Under the pieces are notes generated by a model. That model was not told where the DNA came from. It did no database searches and saw nothing but the letters and a program-made list of their open reading frames with translations. Below are positions 1-8,802 of a DNA stretch of 48,834 bases, in pieces. The DNA lies in the NCBI GenBank assembly GCA_049454295.1, contig JBMTYG010000007.1:1-48834 (forward strand), in the 5' to 3' direction. This DNA is from UBA7803 sp049454295. GTDB taxonomy: Bacteria > Pseudomonadota > Gammaproteobacteria > Pseudomonadales > Azotimanducaceae. Position numbers and translations under genes: made by a program. Position 1 is the first letter of the stretch. Each line of letters starts with the position of its first letter.

Positions 1-71
1 CGCCCAGGGCGGCATTCTCCAGCGGCACACTGCGCGGCCTCTCGGCCGTGCTCGTGCACTTCGGCGACTAA
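1..71 (+). CDS. 3' end of an unidentified gene
   Basis: An open frame enters from the left edge and stops with TAA at 69-71, giving 22 residues that end SAVLVHFGD. Nearly all its codons end in G or C, as in the genes around it, which supports real coding. The fragment is too short to assign a family. It runs towards the terminator at 125-161 and is convergent with the tRNA-Ser gene. Confidence 0.45.
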   Translation, partial: PRAAFSSGTLRGLSAVLVHFGD

Positions 72-124
72 CGTCGCCTTCGGGTCGAACCCAACTGGCT
101 TCCCCTCAACACCCCGCACCAGCA

Positions 125-251
<127 letters not shown>

Positions 252-262
252 GAATAGGATGC

Positions 263-1069
263 TCAGCCCGCGGCTGGGGACGCGTATTCTGAGAAAAGCG
301 GCGGCGTATTGCCAGCCCAATTCACGTCAATCCAGTGGATGCCTTCATCCTGCGTAGCTACCTGCAGGCGTGCAACACGCTCGCGCAGCGGGGAGAACGT
401 AGCGTCCAGAAGGTCCGCGTGGTTGTTCTGCTCGCTGACGTGGCCGATGACCACATCGAGACCACTGTGGGCAATCGCCGCGAGCAGCGTGGCGGACTGC
501 GCGTTGGAAAGATGGCCAAGCGGGCTATCGATGCGGCGTTTGACCATTTCCGGATAACGCCCGCGCCACAGCATGGCAGGGTCGTAATTGCTCTCCAGCA
601 GCACGCCGCTCAAACCCTGGAATTTTTCAATAACAAAGGGCGTCACGTGACCAAGATCAGACACCACGCCAAGGCGTACGTCACCATGCGCGAAGATGAA
701 CTGGGTGGGCTCACGCGCGTCATGCGGCACGATGACTGGGGTAACCTCGATATCGCCGATCTGAAATTGGCCGTGACTGTCGAACGCCGAGCCAACAAGA
801 CGACCCGATGTCGCTCGCAGCGTGCCCCAGGAGGCGTGCACCGGAATCGCATACCGGTGGGCGAGCGCTGCCACGCCGCCGATATGATCCGCATGTTCGT
901 GCGTGACGAGAATGGCAGACAGATCCCCCGGCCGTACGCCAAGACGGCGCAAACGGTCTTCCGTCTGACGCAGCGTGAACCCGCAATCCACGAGGATCAG
1001 CGTATCGCCCAGTTCGATCAGGGTGCCATTGCCACGGCTGCCACTGCCGAGCGAGGCGAATCGGGTCAA
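263..1069 (-). CDS. Metallo-beta-lactamase-fold hydrolase, WalJ/YycJ-like
   Basis: This 268-residue cytoplasmic protein belongs to the metallo-beta-lactamase fold family of YycJ/WalJ-like phosphodiesterases. It opens with the family's LGSGSRGN segment and carries the di-metal motif THEHADH, giving ligands H57, H59, D61 and H62. The start codon is TTG; it is chosen because the family begins M-x-RFASLGSGS and because TTG overlaps the bamC stop by four bases (TTGA). It is the last protein gene of dapA-bamC-hydrolase, just before tRNA-Ser. Members have been linked to nucleic-acid processing or cell-wall control in other bacteria. The substrate here is not known. Confidence 0.88.
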   Translation of the reverse strand: MTRFASLGSGSRGNGTLIELGDTLILVDCGFTLRQTEDRLRRLGVRPGDLSAILVTHEHADHIGGVAALAHRYAIPVHASWGTLRATSGRLVGSAFDSHGQFQIGDIEVTPVIVPHDAREPTQFIFAHGDVRLGVVSDLGHVTPFVIEKFQGLSGVLLESNYDPAMLWRGRYPEMVKRRIDSPLGHLSNAQSATLLAAIAHSGLDVVIGHVSEQNNHADLLDATFSPLRERVARLQVATQDEGIHWIDVNWAGNTPPLFSEYASPAAG

Positions 1070-2178
1070 CTCGAGAACTCGCGCAAGAGCACCAGCACTT
1101 CCTGCCCGAACTCGCGGTCCAGCGGCTCGCCGTCAGGCGAGCGCGCGGAAACAATCTGGGAACCGTCTTCGGCAAGCTGCACCCGGATCTGCACGGTGGT
1201 GAGCTTGTCACCGCGAAAAATCAGCCGCCGGAACCAGCCCCGCTTCTCGGCGTTTTGACCCACCTGCAGATCGGCGGGAATATTGATGACGTAGAGACCC
1301 GCGGTCTCGTCATCACTTTCGATTTCAATTTCAGCTCGGGAGATCGACTGGCCGATGGTAGCCCAGGCGCGGTCGGCGTCTACCAGCAGTCGCAGAATAG
1401 GTTCGCCCTGCGCGTCGCGATCCATGTATGACTTGACGCCGCCGCCCATGCCGCGGGCGACCATGGAAACGGTCTGCTCCGAAACCCGAGCGGCGATATA
1501 AGCACCCAGTTCGTTCAGCATGCTCTGCTCGGTGTCCGCATCGTGGGACACGGTCTCCAGCAGATCGACCAGCGCTTCCGGCGAGGGTGGACCAAACTCA
1601 TCATTCTCGTAGCGCACATGCACTTCACTTGTGCGTTCGCGCAGACCGGGCTCGACCCGCAGGCGAATTCGGTCCTCGCCGCCCTCAAGCTTGGCCTTGT
1701 CCTTGCCGTCACGAATGACGGAGCGAACGATGTCTCTGTAGGGCTGGTTCTTGATCTCGAGCCAAGCGCTGTCCAAACGCCCCTCCGGGGGCATTTCCAG
1801 CGCAAGCGGAACAGCATTTTCGGCGAGGAACTGCTTGACCTTGGGCCACACCGTCGTCGGATCCTCGGGGATGGCGAGCCACGCGCGATTGCCAAGACGC
1901 TGAATTCGGACCTCATCACGCGAATCGTTGCCGTGGATCGCATCCGGGCGCGGCGGCTCGCTTGGGAAATACTCCGGATTGAGCGGCGCCGGAATGACGG
2001 GGATTGGCGCAAAGTCCTGTATGCGATCGCTCTCGAGTGATTCCGGAATGACCAGCGCTGACGCCTCCTGAGCCTTCAGATACTCCTTGTTGCGGTCAAC
2101 GATGAGACCTTTGTCATCGGTGAACCAAGAGCAGCCAGCGAGCACAACGGAACAGGCACACAGAGCAACACGGCGCAT
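1066..2178 (-). CDS. bamC: BamC, outer-membrane assembly lipoprotein
   Basis: BamC (NlpB) is an accessory lipoprotein of the BAM complex, which inserts beta-barrel proteins into the outer membrane. The N terminus is a short lipoprotein signal ending LAGC, with the lipidated Cys near residue 16 and Ser at +2, which favours outer-membrane sorting. The following segment (DNRNKEYL-like, seen as VDRNKEYLKA) is the conserved BamC region that contacts BamD, followed by the two helix-grip domains. Length (370 aa) is close to the E. coli protein. The ORF can be read from GTG at 2181, but ATG at 2178 overlaps the dapA stop by one base (TGATG) and is preferred. Gene order dapA-bamC is the usual gammaproteobacterial one. 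Confidence 0.9.
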   Translation of the reverse strand: MRRVALCACSVVLAGCSWFTDDKGLIVDRNKEYLKAQEASALVIPESLESDRIQDFAPIPVIPAPLNPEYFPSEPPRPDAIHGNDSRDEVRIQRLGNRAWLAIPEDPTTVWPKVKQFLAENAVPLALEMPPEGRLDSAWLEIKNQPYRDIVRSVIRDGKDKAKLEGGEDRIRLRVEPGLRERTSEVHVRYENDEFGPPSPEALVDLLETVSHDADTEQSMLNELGAYIAARVSEQTVSMVARGMGGGVKSYMDRDAQGEPILRLLVDADRAWATIGQSISRAEIEIESDDETAGLYVINIPADLQVGQNAEKRGWFRRLIFRGDKLTTVQIRVQLAEDGSQIVSARSPDGEPLDREFGQEVLVLLREFSS

Positions 2179-3053
2179 CACAGGGCTCCCACAGCTTCGA
2201 GTCGAGCTTGAAGTTCAGCCCGATGCGGCTGCGACAATTCGAGTAGCGGCAGACGAATACCTCGGTCGATACGCCCCATGAGGTGTAACGCCCACTTGGT
2301 CGGCGAGGGGCTCGTCTCGCAGAACAGAATCTGGTGAACAGGTTGCAAGCGGGCATCGAGCCTGGCTGCCAGGGCGTCGTCTCCGTTCAACGCTGCTTCG
2401 CAGAACTCGGCCATCAATCGCGGCAACACGTTGGCGGTGACGGAAATCGTACCCGTGGCACCAAGCTGCATCATTTTGAGCGTCAGCGCGTCTTCTCCCG
2501 AAAGCACGAAAAACTCAGCCGGTGTGCACGCGCGAATGGCGGTCACGCGCGCCGCGTCGCCTGAAGCTTCCTTAATTCCCACAATACGCGGTAACTCCGC
2601 CAGCCGGCCGATGGTCTCGGGTTTTAGATCACACGCCGTACGTGGTGGCACGTTGTACAGCACGAGCGGAATATCAGTTACCGCGGCAATCGCCTTGTAA
2701 TGCTGGTACAAGCCTTCCTGGGTCGGACGGTTGTAGTATGGGGTCACAAGTAAGCACGCGTCCGCGCCGTAGCTCTGTGCCGCCAGCGTCTGCTCAATCG
2801 ACTCGGCGGTGGAGTTGGACCCGGTGCCAGCAATCACGGGGACGCGACCAGCGACTATCTCCACCGTGCGGCGGATGACCGCTAAATGCTCCTCCGTGTC
2901 GAGGGTTGCAGATTCGCCGGTGGTGCCCATCGGCACGATACCGTGGGTGCCCTCAGCGATGTGCCATTCGAGGAGCCGCTCCAGCGCCGCCCAGTCCACC
3001 GCGCCGTCGGGTTGCATGGGAGTAACCAGAGCGACAATGCTGCCCTTGAACAT
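2178..3053 (-). CDS. dapA: 4-hydroxy-tetrahydrodipicolinate synthase
   Basis: DapA condenses pyruvate with aspartate semialdehyde, the first committed step to diaminopimelate and lysine. The 291-residue length matches the family. Catalytic residues are in place: Y133 and R138 in YNVPPRT, Schiff-base lysine K161 in GIKEASGD, and the GTTGE loop near residues 43-47. The frame is open further upstream, but ATG at 3053 begins the family's MFKGSIVALVTP and is chosen. It leads directly into bamC. The 113 bases before it, up to the TusA-like gene, hold no gene and probably its promoter. Confidence 0.97.
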   Translation of the reverse strand: MFKGSIVALVTPMQPDGAVDWAALERLLEWHIAEGTHGIVPMGTTGESATLDTEEHLAVIRRTVEIVAGRVPVIAGTGSNSTAESIEQTLAAQSYGADACLLVTPYYNRPTQEGLYQHYKAIAAVTDIPLVLYNVPPRTACDLKPETIGRLAELPRIVGIKEASGDAARVTAIRACTPAEFFVLSGEDALTLKMMQLGATGTISVTANVLPRLMAEFCEAALNGDDALAARLDARLQPVHQILFCETSPSPTKWALHLMGRIDRGIRLPLLELSQPHRAELQARLEAVGAL

Positions 3054-3166
3054 GCTGCGACTGCCTTGGTGAAACGCGTATCTGGGACGGCGACCATGGT
3101 ACTTGAGGGGCAGGCAGAGCGCCAAGCGACCGCGTGCTCCAGGCCGGGACGAACCGACCGCGCTAC

Positions 3167-3406
3167 TCAGCCGCCTTTTTTGCGCAGGAGGTAACTAAAG
3201 GTCGAATCGTCCCGCGTCGATTCAAGCAGCGCATGCCCACTCTGGCGCGCGAACACCTCGAAGTCGCGAACCGACCCGGGATCGGTAGCCAGCACCCGCA
3301 ATAGCCCATGCGCCGGCAGGGCGTTGAGTGCGAGCTTGGCTTTCAGGAGCGGCATCGGGCAATTGAGGCCCCGAACATCCAACACCTGGGCATCAGGCTC
3401 CGTCAT
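3167..3406 (-). CDS. TusA/SirA-like sulfurtransferase
   Basis: This small protein (79 aa from ATG at 3406) is of the TusA/SirA family of sulfur carriers. The family signature LDVRGLNCPMPLLKAK is present, with the active cysteine at about residue 16 in the CPxP motif. TusA proteins carry persulfide sulfur for tRNA thiolation or molybdenum-cofactor and other sulfur pathways. A GTG at 3430 would add eight residues; neither start has a good Shine-Dalgarno sequence. It is divergent from bepA and 113 bases upstream of dapA on the same strand. Without the other tus genes nearby, the exact acceptor is open. Confidence 0.88.
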   Translation of the reverse strand: MTEPDAQVLDVRGLNCPMPLLKAKLALNALPAHGLLRVLATDPGSVRDFEVFARQSGHALLESTRDDSTFSYLLRKKGG

Positions 3407-3567
3407 AGGGTCGTCGGTATTTGCTCTCACGTGAGGAGATTAACGCCTGACCTCTCGTGCGCCAATGCCTGCCTTCATTAGCCTCTTCCGCAGCGCAGAC
3501 CAGCGCCATACGTCGAACGTGTCGCCGCAGTACGCGCCGTGCACTCGCGCTCGGGTATGATTCTCCC

Positions 3568-5097
3568 ATGTCGAACGACGCTGCCAAGAGACTGTTCCCG
3601 GGCTGGTCCCACCCGACCCTTGACCCTCGACGAGCGCGCGCGCCTCGGCCAAGGCGCACCCTGCTAACTGCGCTCATCGCATGCACAGTCGGCGGATCCT
3701 TCCTCGCGCCCGCAACCCGGGCTGCAGCACCGGACGATCTACCCGCGCTCGGCGACGCCTCCTCAAGCCTGATATCACCGACGCTAGAACGGGCCATCGG
3801 CGAACAGTTCATGAAGCAGGTGCGCGCAGGATTACCCACCCGCGATGACCCGATCCTGCGGCACTGGGTGGTCTCCCACGTGAACGATCTGGCCCAGTAC
3901 GCGCAACTGCGGGACAGCGAGCTGCAGGTGGTGCTGATCGACAGCGAAGACCTGAACGCTTTCGCAGCCCCTGGCGGTATTGTCGGCGTCAACTTGGGCC
4001 TGTTCCTGCAGGCCGAGGATGTTCACGAGTACACCTCGGTCATGGCGCATGAATTGGCGCACCTGTCACAGCGACACTTCGCGCGTGGTATCGAAGAGCA
4101 GCAGAAGGCGGCTGTTCCGGCGGTCGCGTCGCTGCTCGCAGCCATTTTGGTCGGTGCCATGGGCGGCGGCGATGCCGGCATTGCCGCCATCAGCGCGGCC
4201 CAGGCTGCTTCCCAGCAGAATCAGCTGCGTTACAGCCGAGGCCGGGAAACCGAGGCTGACCGCATCGGACTGACAACCCTCGAACGAGCCGGCTACGACC
4301 CAAACGGCATGGCACGTATGTTCGAGCGCATGGAGCGGGCGTACCGTTTCACGCGCCGGCCGCCTGAGTTTCTGCTGACACACCCTTTGTCCGAACGCCG
4401 CATCGCGGATGCGCGGCAGCAGGCGCAAGCCTACGGGGAACCGCCCCACCCTGACGTGCCCGAGTACGGGATGATGCGCGCGCGCGTCGAGGTGCACTAC
4501 GCAAAAACACCGGACGCCGCAGTGCGCGAATGGGAGCAGAGAGTCCGAGAACGCCCGGACAGCCCGGTAGCACGATACGGGCTCGCGCTCGCCCTGACAC
4601 GTGCCGAGCGCCACGACGAAGCCATTGCCATTGGTGACGCGATCTTCTCGACCAATCCGGAGCGCATTCTGCCGCTCGCAAGCTATGCCGAGCTCCTGAT
4701 CGAAGCCGATGCACAAGCGCAAGCGCAGGCTCTGCTTGAGCGGGGGCTCGCCTTGAACCCAAATAACACGACGCTTAACCGGCTGTACGCGGAATCACTG
4801 ATCCGGGCACAAGACTACACCCGCGCGCAGACAGTGCTGCAACAACACACCCGCATCGACAGCCAGGATATCGACGTGTGGTACGAACTCGCCGAAGTGT
4901 CCGGACAGGCCGGTGACATCATCAACGTGCACCGCGCCCGGGCGGAATTTTTTGCTTTGCGTGGCAGCTACGAGCGCGCAATCCAACATCTCGAATATGC
5001 TCGAAGACTGGTGGATACGCGCAATGCTCAGCTGCTCGCGCGACTCGACCAGCGCCTCGATGACTTTCGCATCGCGCTGCGCGAGGCCCGCTCCTGA
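3568..5097 (+). CDS. bepA: BepA-like periplasmic M48 metalloprotease with TPR
   Basis: BepA (YfgC) is a periplasmic zinc protease and chaperone that checks assembly of LptD and other outer-membrane proteins. After a long basic N region and a hydrophobic stretch (about residues 33-55) comes a likely signal cleavage near ATRAAAPDD. The M48 zinc site is HELAH (H161, E162, H165), with the third ligand in RETEAD (about residues 226-231). The C-terminal half is made of TPR repeats, for example AEVSGQAGD and NPNNTTLNRLYAESL. The 509-residue length suits the family. ATG at 3568 is used; an upstream ATG lies in untypical sequence. It fits with bamC nearby as envelope biogenesis. Confidence 0.92.
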   Translation: MSNDAAKRLFPGWSHPTLDPRRARAPRPRRTLLTALIACTVGGSFLAPATRAAAPDDLPALGDASSSLISPTLERAIGEQFMKQVRAGLPTRDDPILRHWVVSHVNDLAQYAQLRDSELQVVLIDSEDLNAFAAPGGIVGVNLGLFLQAEDVHEYTSVMAHELAHLSQRHFARGIEEQQKAAVPAVASLLAAILVGAMGGGDAGIAAISAAQAASQQNQLRYSRGRETEADRIGLTTLERAGYDPNGMARMFERMERAYRFTRRPPEFLLTHPLSERRIADARQQAQAYGEPPHPDVPEYGMMRARVEVHYAKTPDAAVREWEQRVRERPDSPVARYGLALALTRAERHDEAIAIGDAIFSTNPERILPLASYAELLIEADAQAQAQALLERGLALNPNNTTLNRLYAESLIRAQDYTRAQTVLQQHTRIDSQDIDVWYELAEVSGQAGDIINVHRARAEFFALRGSYERAIQHLEYARRLVDTRNAQLLARLDQRLDDFRIALREARS

Positions 5098-5109
5098 GGG
5101 AACCTCAGG
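5093..5109. repeat. Short inverted repeat between convergent stops
   Basis: CCTGAGG-GAA-CCTCAGG forms a 7-base-pair hairpin that covers the bepA and nadA stop regions. There is no T run on either side, so it is at best a weak stop or an RNA end-protecting structure for the two convergent genes. Confidence 0.4.
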
Positions 5110-6154
5110 GTCTGAAGTCGAGCATGCGCTTGAGCGGCACCATGGCGCGACGCGCTGTCTCTGCGTCTACGTTGATTTCGTTGGCTGCCATGCCCATGTC
5201 GTCGCGCAGCGTTTCTGCCAGCTGACGCAATTCGTTCATTGCCATCCACGGGCAATGCGCGCAGCTGCGACAGGTAGCGCCATCACCCGCCGTGGGCGCC
5301 TCGATGAAGCGTTTATCGGGGTTTCGCTGGCGCAGCTTGTGGAACAAACCGCGATCCGTCGCCACGATGAACACACGATGCGGAAGCTCTGCAGCGGCGC
5401 GGATGATCTGCGACGTCGACCCTACCGCATCCGCAATCGCGATCACGGCAGCGGGAGATTCAGGATGCACCAGCACGCCCGCATCGGGGTAAATCGCCTT
5501 CAGGTCAAAGAGTGCCTTCGCCTTGAATTCCTCGTGCACCACGCAGGCACCACTCCAGAGCAGCATATCGGCGCCGGTCTGGCTCTGGATGTAATGACCG
5601 AGATGACGGTCAGGAGCCCACAGGATTTTTTCGCCTGCAGCATGCAACCGTTCGACGATCGGCAACGCCACGCTGCTGGTCACCACCCAGTCAGCCATCG
5701 CCTTTACCTTGGCTGAGGTATTGGCATACACGACCACCTTGCGCTCAGGATGGGCCTTGCAGAAGGCCTCGAAGGCGTCCGGTGGACAGCTGAGATCAAG
5801 CGAACACTCGGCCTCCACCGTCGCCATCACCACCCGTTTATCGGGCGACAGGATCTTGGCGGTCTCGCCCATGAAGCGCACACCGGCAACCACCAGCGTC
5901 TCTGCGGCGTGATCCCGACCGAAGCGTGCCATTTCCAGGGAGTCGGCCACATACCCGCCGGTTTCTTCAGCAAGATCCTGTACATCGGCCTCCACGTAGT
6001 AATGCGCAATGAGGACGGCGTTGTGCGCCTTGAGCAGCGCCTTGATCTCGTCGCGCAGGCGCACTTTCTCCATCGGATCGAGTTCCGCGGGGTGCACGAT
6101 GGGCACTGCGCTCGGGGGCAGGGAGTAGTCTGGCAGGACAATGGGATTGCTCAT
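5105..6154 (-). CDS. nadA: Quinolinate synthase
   Basis: NadA condenses iminoaspartate with dihydroxyacetone phosphate to quinolinate in de novo NAD synthesis and carries a [4Fe-4S] cluster. The 349-residue protein shows the family's cysteine sites: ECSLDLSC (about residues 120-126), SGACVVHEEF in the middle and the C-terminal CRSCAHCPWM. It also has the conserved HYYVEADVQDLAE stretch near the N terminus. ATG at 6154 is chosen because the family-like sequence starts there; the open frame continues upstream over the divergent gene's promoter. nadB is not in the window. Confidence 0.97.
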   Translation of the reverse strand: MSNPIVLPDYSLPPSAVPIVHPAELDPMEKVRLRDEIKALLKAHNAVLIAHYYVEADVQDLAEETGGYVADSLEMARFGRDHAAETLVVAGVRFMGETAKILSPDKRVVMATVEAECSLDLSCPPDAFEAFCKAHPERKVVVYANTSAKVKAMADWVVTSSVALPIVERLHAAGEKILWAPDRHLGHYIQSQTGADMLLWSGACVVHEEFKAKALFDLKAIYPDAGVLVHPESPAAVIAIADAVGSTSQIIRAAAELPHRVFIVATDRGLFHKLRQRNPDKRFIEAPTAGDGATCRSCAHCPWMAMNELRQLAETLRDDMGMAANEINVDAETARRAMVPLKRMLDFRP

Positions 6155-6215
6155 GACGACTCGTTCTGGCTTTGCGACCGGGGGTCGTATCATAGGACGT
6201 CGCGCGGAGAGTCGC

Positions 6216-7070
6216 ATGCCCCGAATCCTGTTCCTCGCAAGCACCACCGCGCTCGCGCATAACGATAACCATGAGCGCCTGCCTGCGGCCTTCCGCGCCG
6301 CGGGTTGGGCAGTCACGGTGCGGGATCATGACCAGATCTATCTGCGTGCCGGCCGCGTCCTCGCGGGGCCCGATCTTCCGGTTGACGACTTCGACCGCGT
6401 CTGGGTGCTCGGGTTGGGGCGCGCCGCCACGTTCCTCGATCGCATGCAGCTGCTTCAGCGCGCACCGCCGCATCTCTTCATCACGCCGATCCATGCCCTG
6501 GTCTACCAGCATGCAAAATATGCCTGGTCCGAATACATGCCGGAAACCTACGGCGGGCTCGATCCAGAAACTCTTGCCGCCTGTGCCGACGACGGAGAAT
6601 GGGTGGTCAAGCCCACTGCCGGCAGTTTCGGGCGGGGCGTGGTCCGCGTACGAGGGAGCACTGCGGTTCGCAAGGCACTTGCAGAGGCGACCGCCAGCGG
6701 CACCCGCTACGCGCTTCTGCAGCGCTACGTTGCCGCCATCGCCAGCGGTGAAACGCGAACACTGGTGGCCGGCGGGGCAGTCATCGGCAGCTATTTACGG
6801 CTTCCAGGACAAGACTTTCGCACCAACCTGAGTCGGGAAGGTCGAGCCGAGCCGGTGACACTCAGTGAAACGCAGTGTGCATTGCTATCCGAGGTGCATG
6901 GGGAACTTATGCGGGCGGGGATCGGCTACGCCGCCATCGATCTAGCCGGACATCACTTGATGGAGGTGAACCTCGCTAACCCCGGCGGACTCAGCACGCT
7001 CGCGCGGGTCTATGGTCGCTCTTTCGACGCAGCCGTCGTCCAGGCGCTCGAGCCAGCACCGGCTCAGTGA
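6216..7070 (+). CDS. ATP-grasp ligase, glutathione-synthetase-like
   Basis: This 284-residue protein matches the C-terminal ATP-grasp domain of glutathione synthetases. WVVKPTAGSFGRGV (about residues 129-142) is the glycine-rich nucleotide loop, LLQRYVAAI supplies the adenine-side residues and MEVNLANPGG corresponds to the EINVTSPTG metal/substrate motif. The N-terminal third differs: the MRKDPP motif of true GshB is replaced by VLGLGRAATFLD. It could therefore be a divergent GshB or another peptide/amine ligase. ATG at 6216 is chosen from the short MPRILFLAS beta strand that opens the fold. It is divergent from nadA. Confidence 0.75.
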   Translation: MPRILFLASTTALAHNDNHERLPAAFRAAGWAVTVRDHDQIYLRAGRVLAGPDLPVDDFDRVWVLGLGRAATFLDRMQLLQRAPPHLFITPIHALVYQHAKYAWSEYMPETYGGLDPETLAACADDGEWVVKPTAGSFGRGVVRVRGSTAVRKALAEATASGTRYALLQRYVAAIASGETRTLVAGGAVIGSYLRLPGQDFRTNLSREGRAEPVTLSETQCALLSEVHGELMRAGIGYAAIDLAGHHLMEVNLANPGGLSTLARVYGRSFDAAVVQALEPAPAQ

Positions 7071-7318
7071 ATGGGTTCCTCCGGATCGCGGCGGGCAACC
7101 ACCAGCGCCTCCAGCTGATCGAGTGCGGTCTGTCGTTCATCGATCCGGGCAATAATCACTTTCAATAGCTGCTCACGACGCCGGTGCTTCAAGCGGCGGT
7201 ACACCTCGAGTTTCACCTTGAGCCGCTCGAGCTCCGCGCGACATAGTTCGATCGCGTCGTCGAGCGTGGGGTTCACCACAGACTCGGGAAGTGCGAAGGT
7301 GGTCGGGCGATCGGTCAC
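7064..7318 (-). CDS. Small coiled-coil protein of unknown function
   Basis: An 84-residue, highly charged protein that I do not recognise. Residues from about 20 to 75 form one long amphipathic helix or coiled coil with many Arg, Glu and Leu (for example CRAELERLKVKLEVYRRLKHR). There is no signal peptide or membrane segment. GTG at 7318 is chosen because GGAGAG sits nine bases upstream; the longer frame would need TTG at 7357. Its 3' end overlaps the end of the ATP-grasp gene on the other strand by seven bases. Confidence 0.6.
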   Translation of the reverse strand: MTDRPTTFALPESVVNPTLDDAIELCRAELERLKVKLEVYRRLKHRRREQLLKVIIARIDERQTALDQLEALVVARRDPEEPIH

Positions 7319-7523
7319 GCTCAGTGGCTCTCCGAGGGACGGCGCGCAATGGCGCAACGCCGGTCTTCCTGAGCATAGACCGTAATGGAGAGATCGCTGC
7401 CGTGGTTGCTACCGAACTGTCGGATACTTGTGCGGGAATTGCTGTTCGTCGGCATCCCGCCACCTTGCCTTTGTGCGCACTCGCCTTAGACTCCGGCAAT
7501 CTCGAGCGAAGGGAGTGCGCACC

Positions 7524-8801
7524 ATGAGCCGCATACCCGGCATGTGGGCATCGCTCGCGTTCCGAGACTTTCGTCTGCTTTGGCTGGGCAACCTGTGCTC
7601 GAACTTCGCCATGCAGATGCAAATGGTTGCCCGTGGCTGGCTCATCTACGACATGACACGCTCACCCATGGCGCTCACCTGGGTCATGCTGTCGTTCATG
7701 CTGCCGTCGGTCGTGTTTTCGCTGATCGGCGGCGTGCTCGCCGACCGTGTGCACAAGCGCTCGGTAATGATCGTTTCACAGGTGCTCAATACCAGCGCCA
7801 CCGCCGTGATGGCTGCCATGATCTACAGCGGCCACATCGAATTCAGTGACTTCATTCTGTTTGGGCTGTTCAACGGCACTCTGCTCGCATTGAGCATGCC
7901 TGCACGATCGGCCATGGGCCCAGAGATCGTTGGCCGCGAGCACATGGTGAACGCAATGGCGCTCCAGAGCAGCACGTTCAATCTGTCGAGAATTCTCGGA
8001 CCCGCCATCGCTGGCGCGCTGATCGCGTTTCTGGCGCACGGGGACACGACATCCCGTACCAGCGTCGGCATCGTGTTTTTCATTATCGCAGGGCTATACG
8101 CCGCCTCGATCCTGTGTACCTCACTGATGCACCACCGCGGCAAGTCGCCAACCCGAGGTACAAGCGCGCTTGCTGATCTGCGCGAGGGGCTCGCTTATAT
8201 GCGCCGCGAGCGTCTGGTACGTGGCTTGATCGTGATGGGGTTTGTGCCGATGACCTTCGGGTTCACCGTGACCTTTCTCATGCCCGCCTTCAACGCGGAC
8301 GTGATCGGCGGAGGCCCAGACGATCTAGGCTTGCTGCTCACCGCCGCAGGCGTGGGTGCACTCACGGGCTCCCTCGGTCTCGCGCGCGCCGGAGATTTTT
8401 CCGGCAAAGGGCGCGTGCTGTTTTGGGCTGGCTACCTGTGGGCGATCTTCGTCACCGCTTTCGCGTTGTCCAACACGCTGCCCATGGCGCTTGTGTTCGC
8501 AGCAGGCAGCGGCTTCGTCGGTGCCGTGATGGGCTCGCTCAACATGAGCGTCGTGCAGCTCGCGCTGCCAGACGCGATTCGAGGACGGGTGATGTCAATC
8601 ATGATGATGGCCCACGGCTTCATGCCCGTGGCGATCATGCCGATTAGCGGTGCCGCTGAGCACATCGGCATTCACGAAGCATTGACCCTGGCCGGGCTCT
8701 GCCTTGGCACGAGCATGATCGCCTTGCGCTGGTGGCTTCCAGAACTGGCGCGCATCGATCGCGGCCATCGTTCTGACGACGCGCAGGCGCGAATCCGTTG
8801 A
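7524..8801 (+). CDS. MFS transporter, EntS/MFS_3-like
   Basis: A 425-residue inner-membrane protein of the major facilitator superfamily. The N terminus FRDFRLLWLGNLCSNFAMQMQMVARGWLIYD is typical of the MFS_3 (EntS-like) exporters, and the loop GGVLADRVHKRSVM is the MFS loop 2-3 motif. Hydrophobic segments continue to the C terminus, consistent with 12 helices. ATG at 7524 has AAGGGAG upstream. The substrate cannot be read from the sequence. It ends one base before the convergent flavoprotein gene. Confidence 0.88.
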   Translation: MSRIPGMWASLAFRDFRLLWLGNLCSNFAMQMQMVARGWLIYDMTRSPMALTWVMLSFMLPSVVFSLIGGVLADRVHKRSVMIVSQVLNTSATAVMAAMIYSGHIEFSDFILFGLFNGTLLALSMPARSAMGPEIVGREHMVNAMALQSSTFNLSRILGPAIAGALIAFLAHGDTTSRTSVGIVFFIIAGLYAASILCTSLMHHRGKSPTRGTSALADLREGLAYMRRERLVRGLIVMGFVPMTFGFTVTFLMPAFNADVIGGGPDDLGLLLTAAGVGALTGSLGLARAGDFSGKGRVLFWAGYLWAIFVTAFALSNTLPMALVFAAGSGFVGAVMGSLNMSVVQLALPDAIRGRVMSIMMMAHGFMPVAIMPISGAAEHIGIHEALTLAGLCLGTSMIALRWWLPELARIDRGHRSDDAQARIR

Positions 8802-8802
8802 A

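Noticed and set aside
335..1258. 307-residue plus-strand open frame opposite the hydrolase and bamC
   Set aside because: It crosses two well-supported genes and has no recognisable family features.
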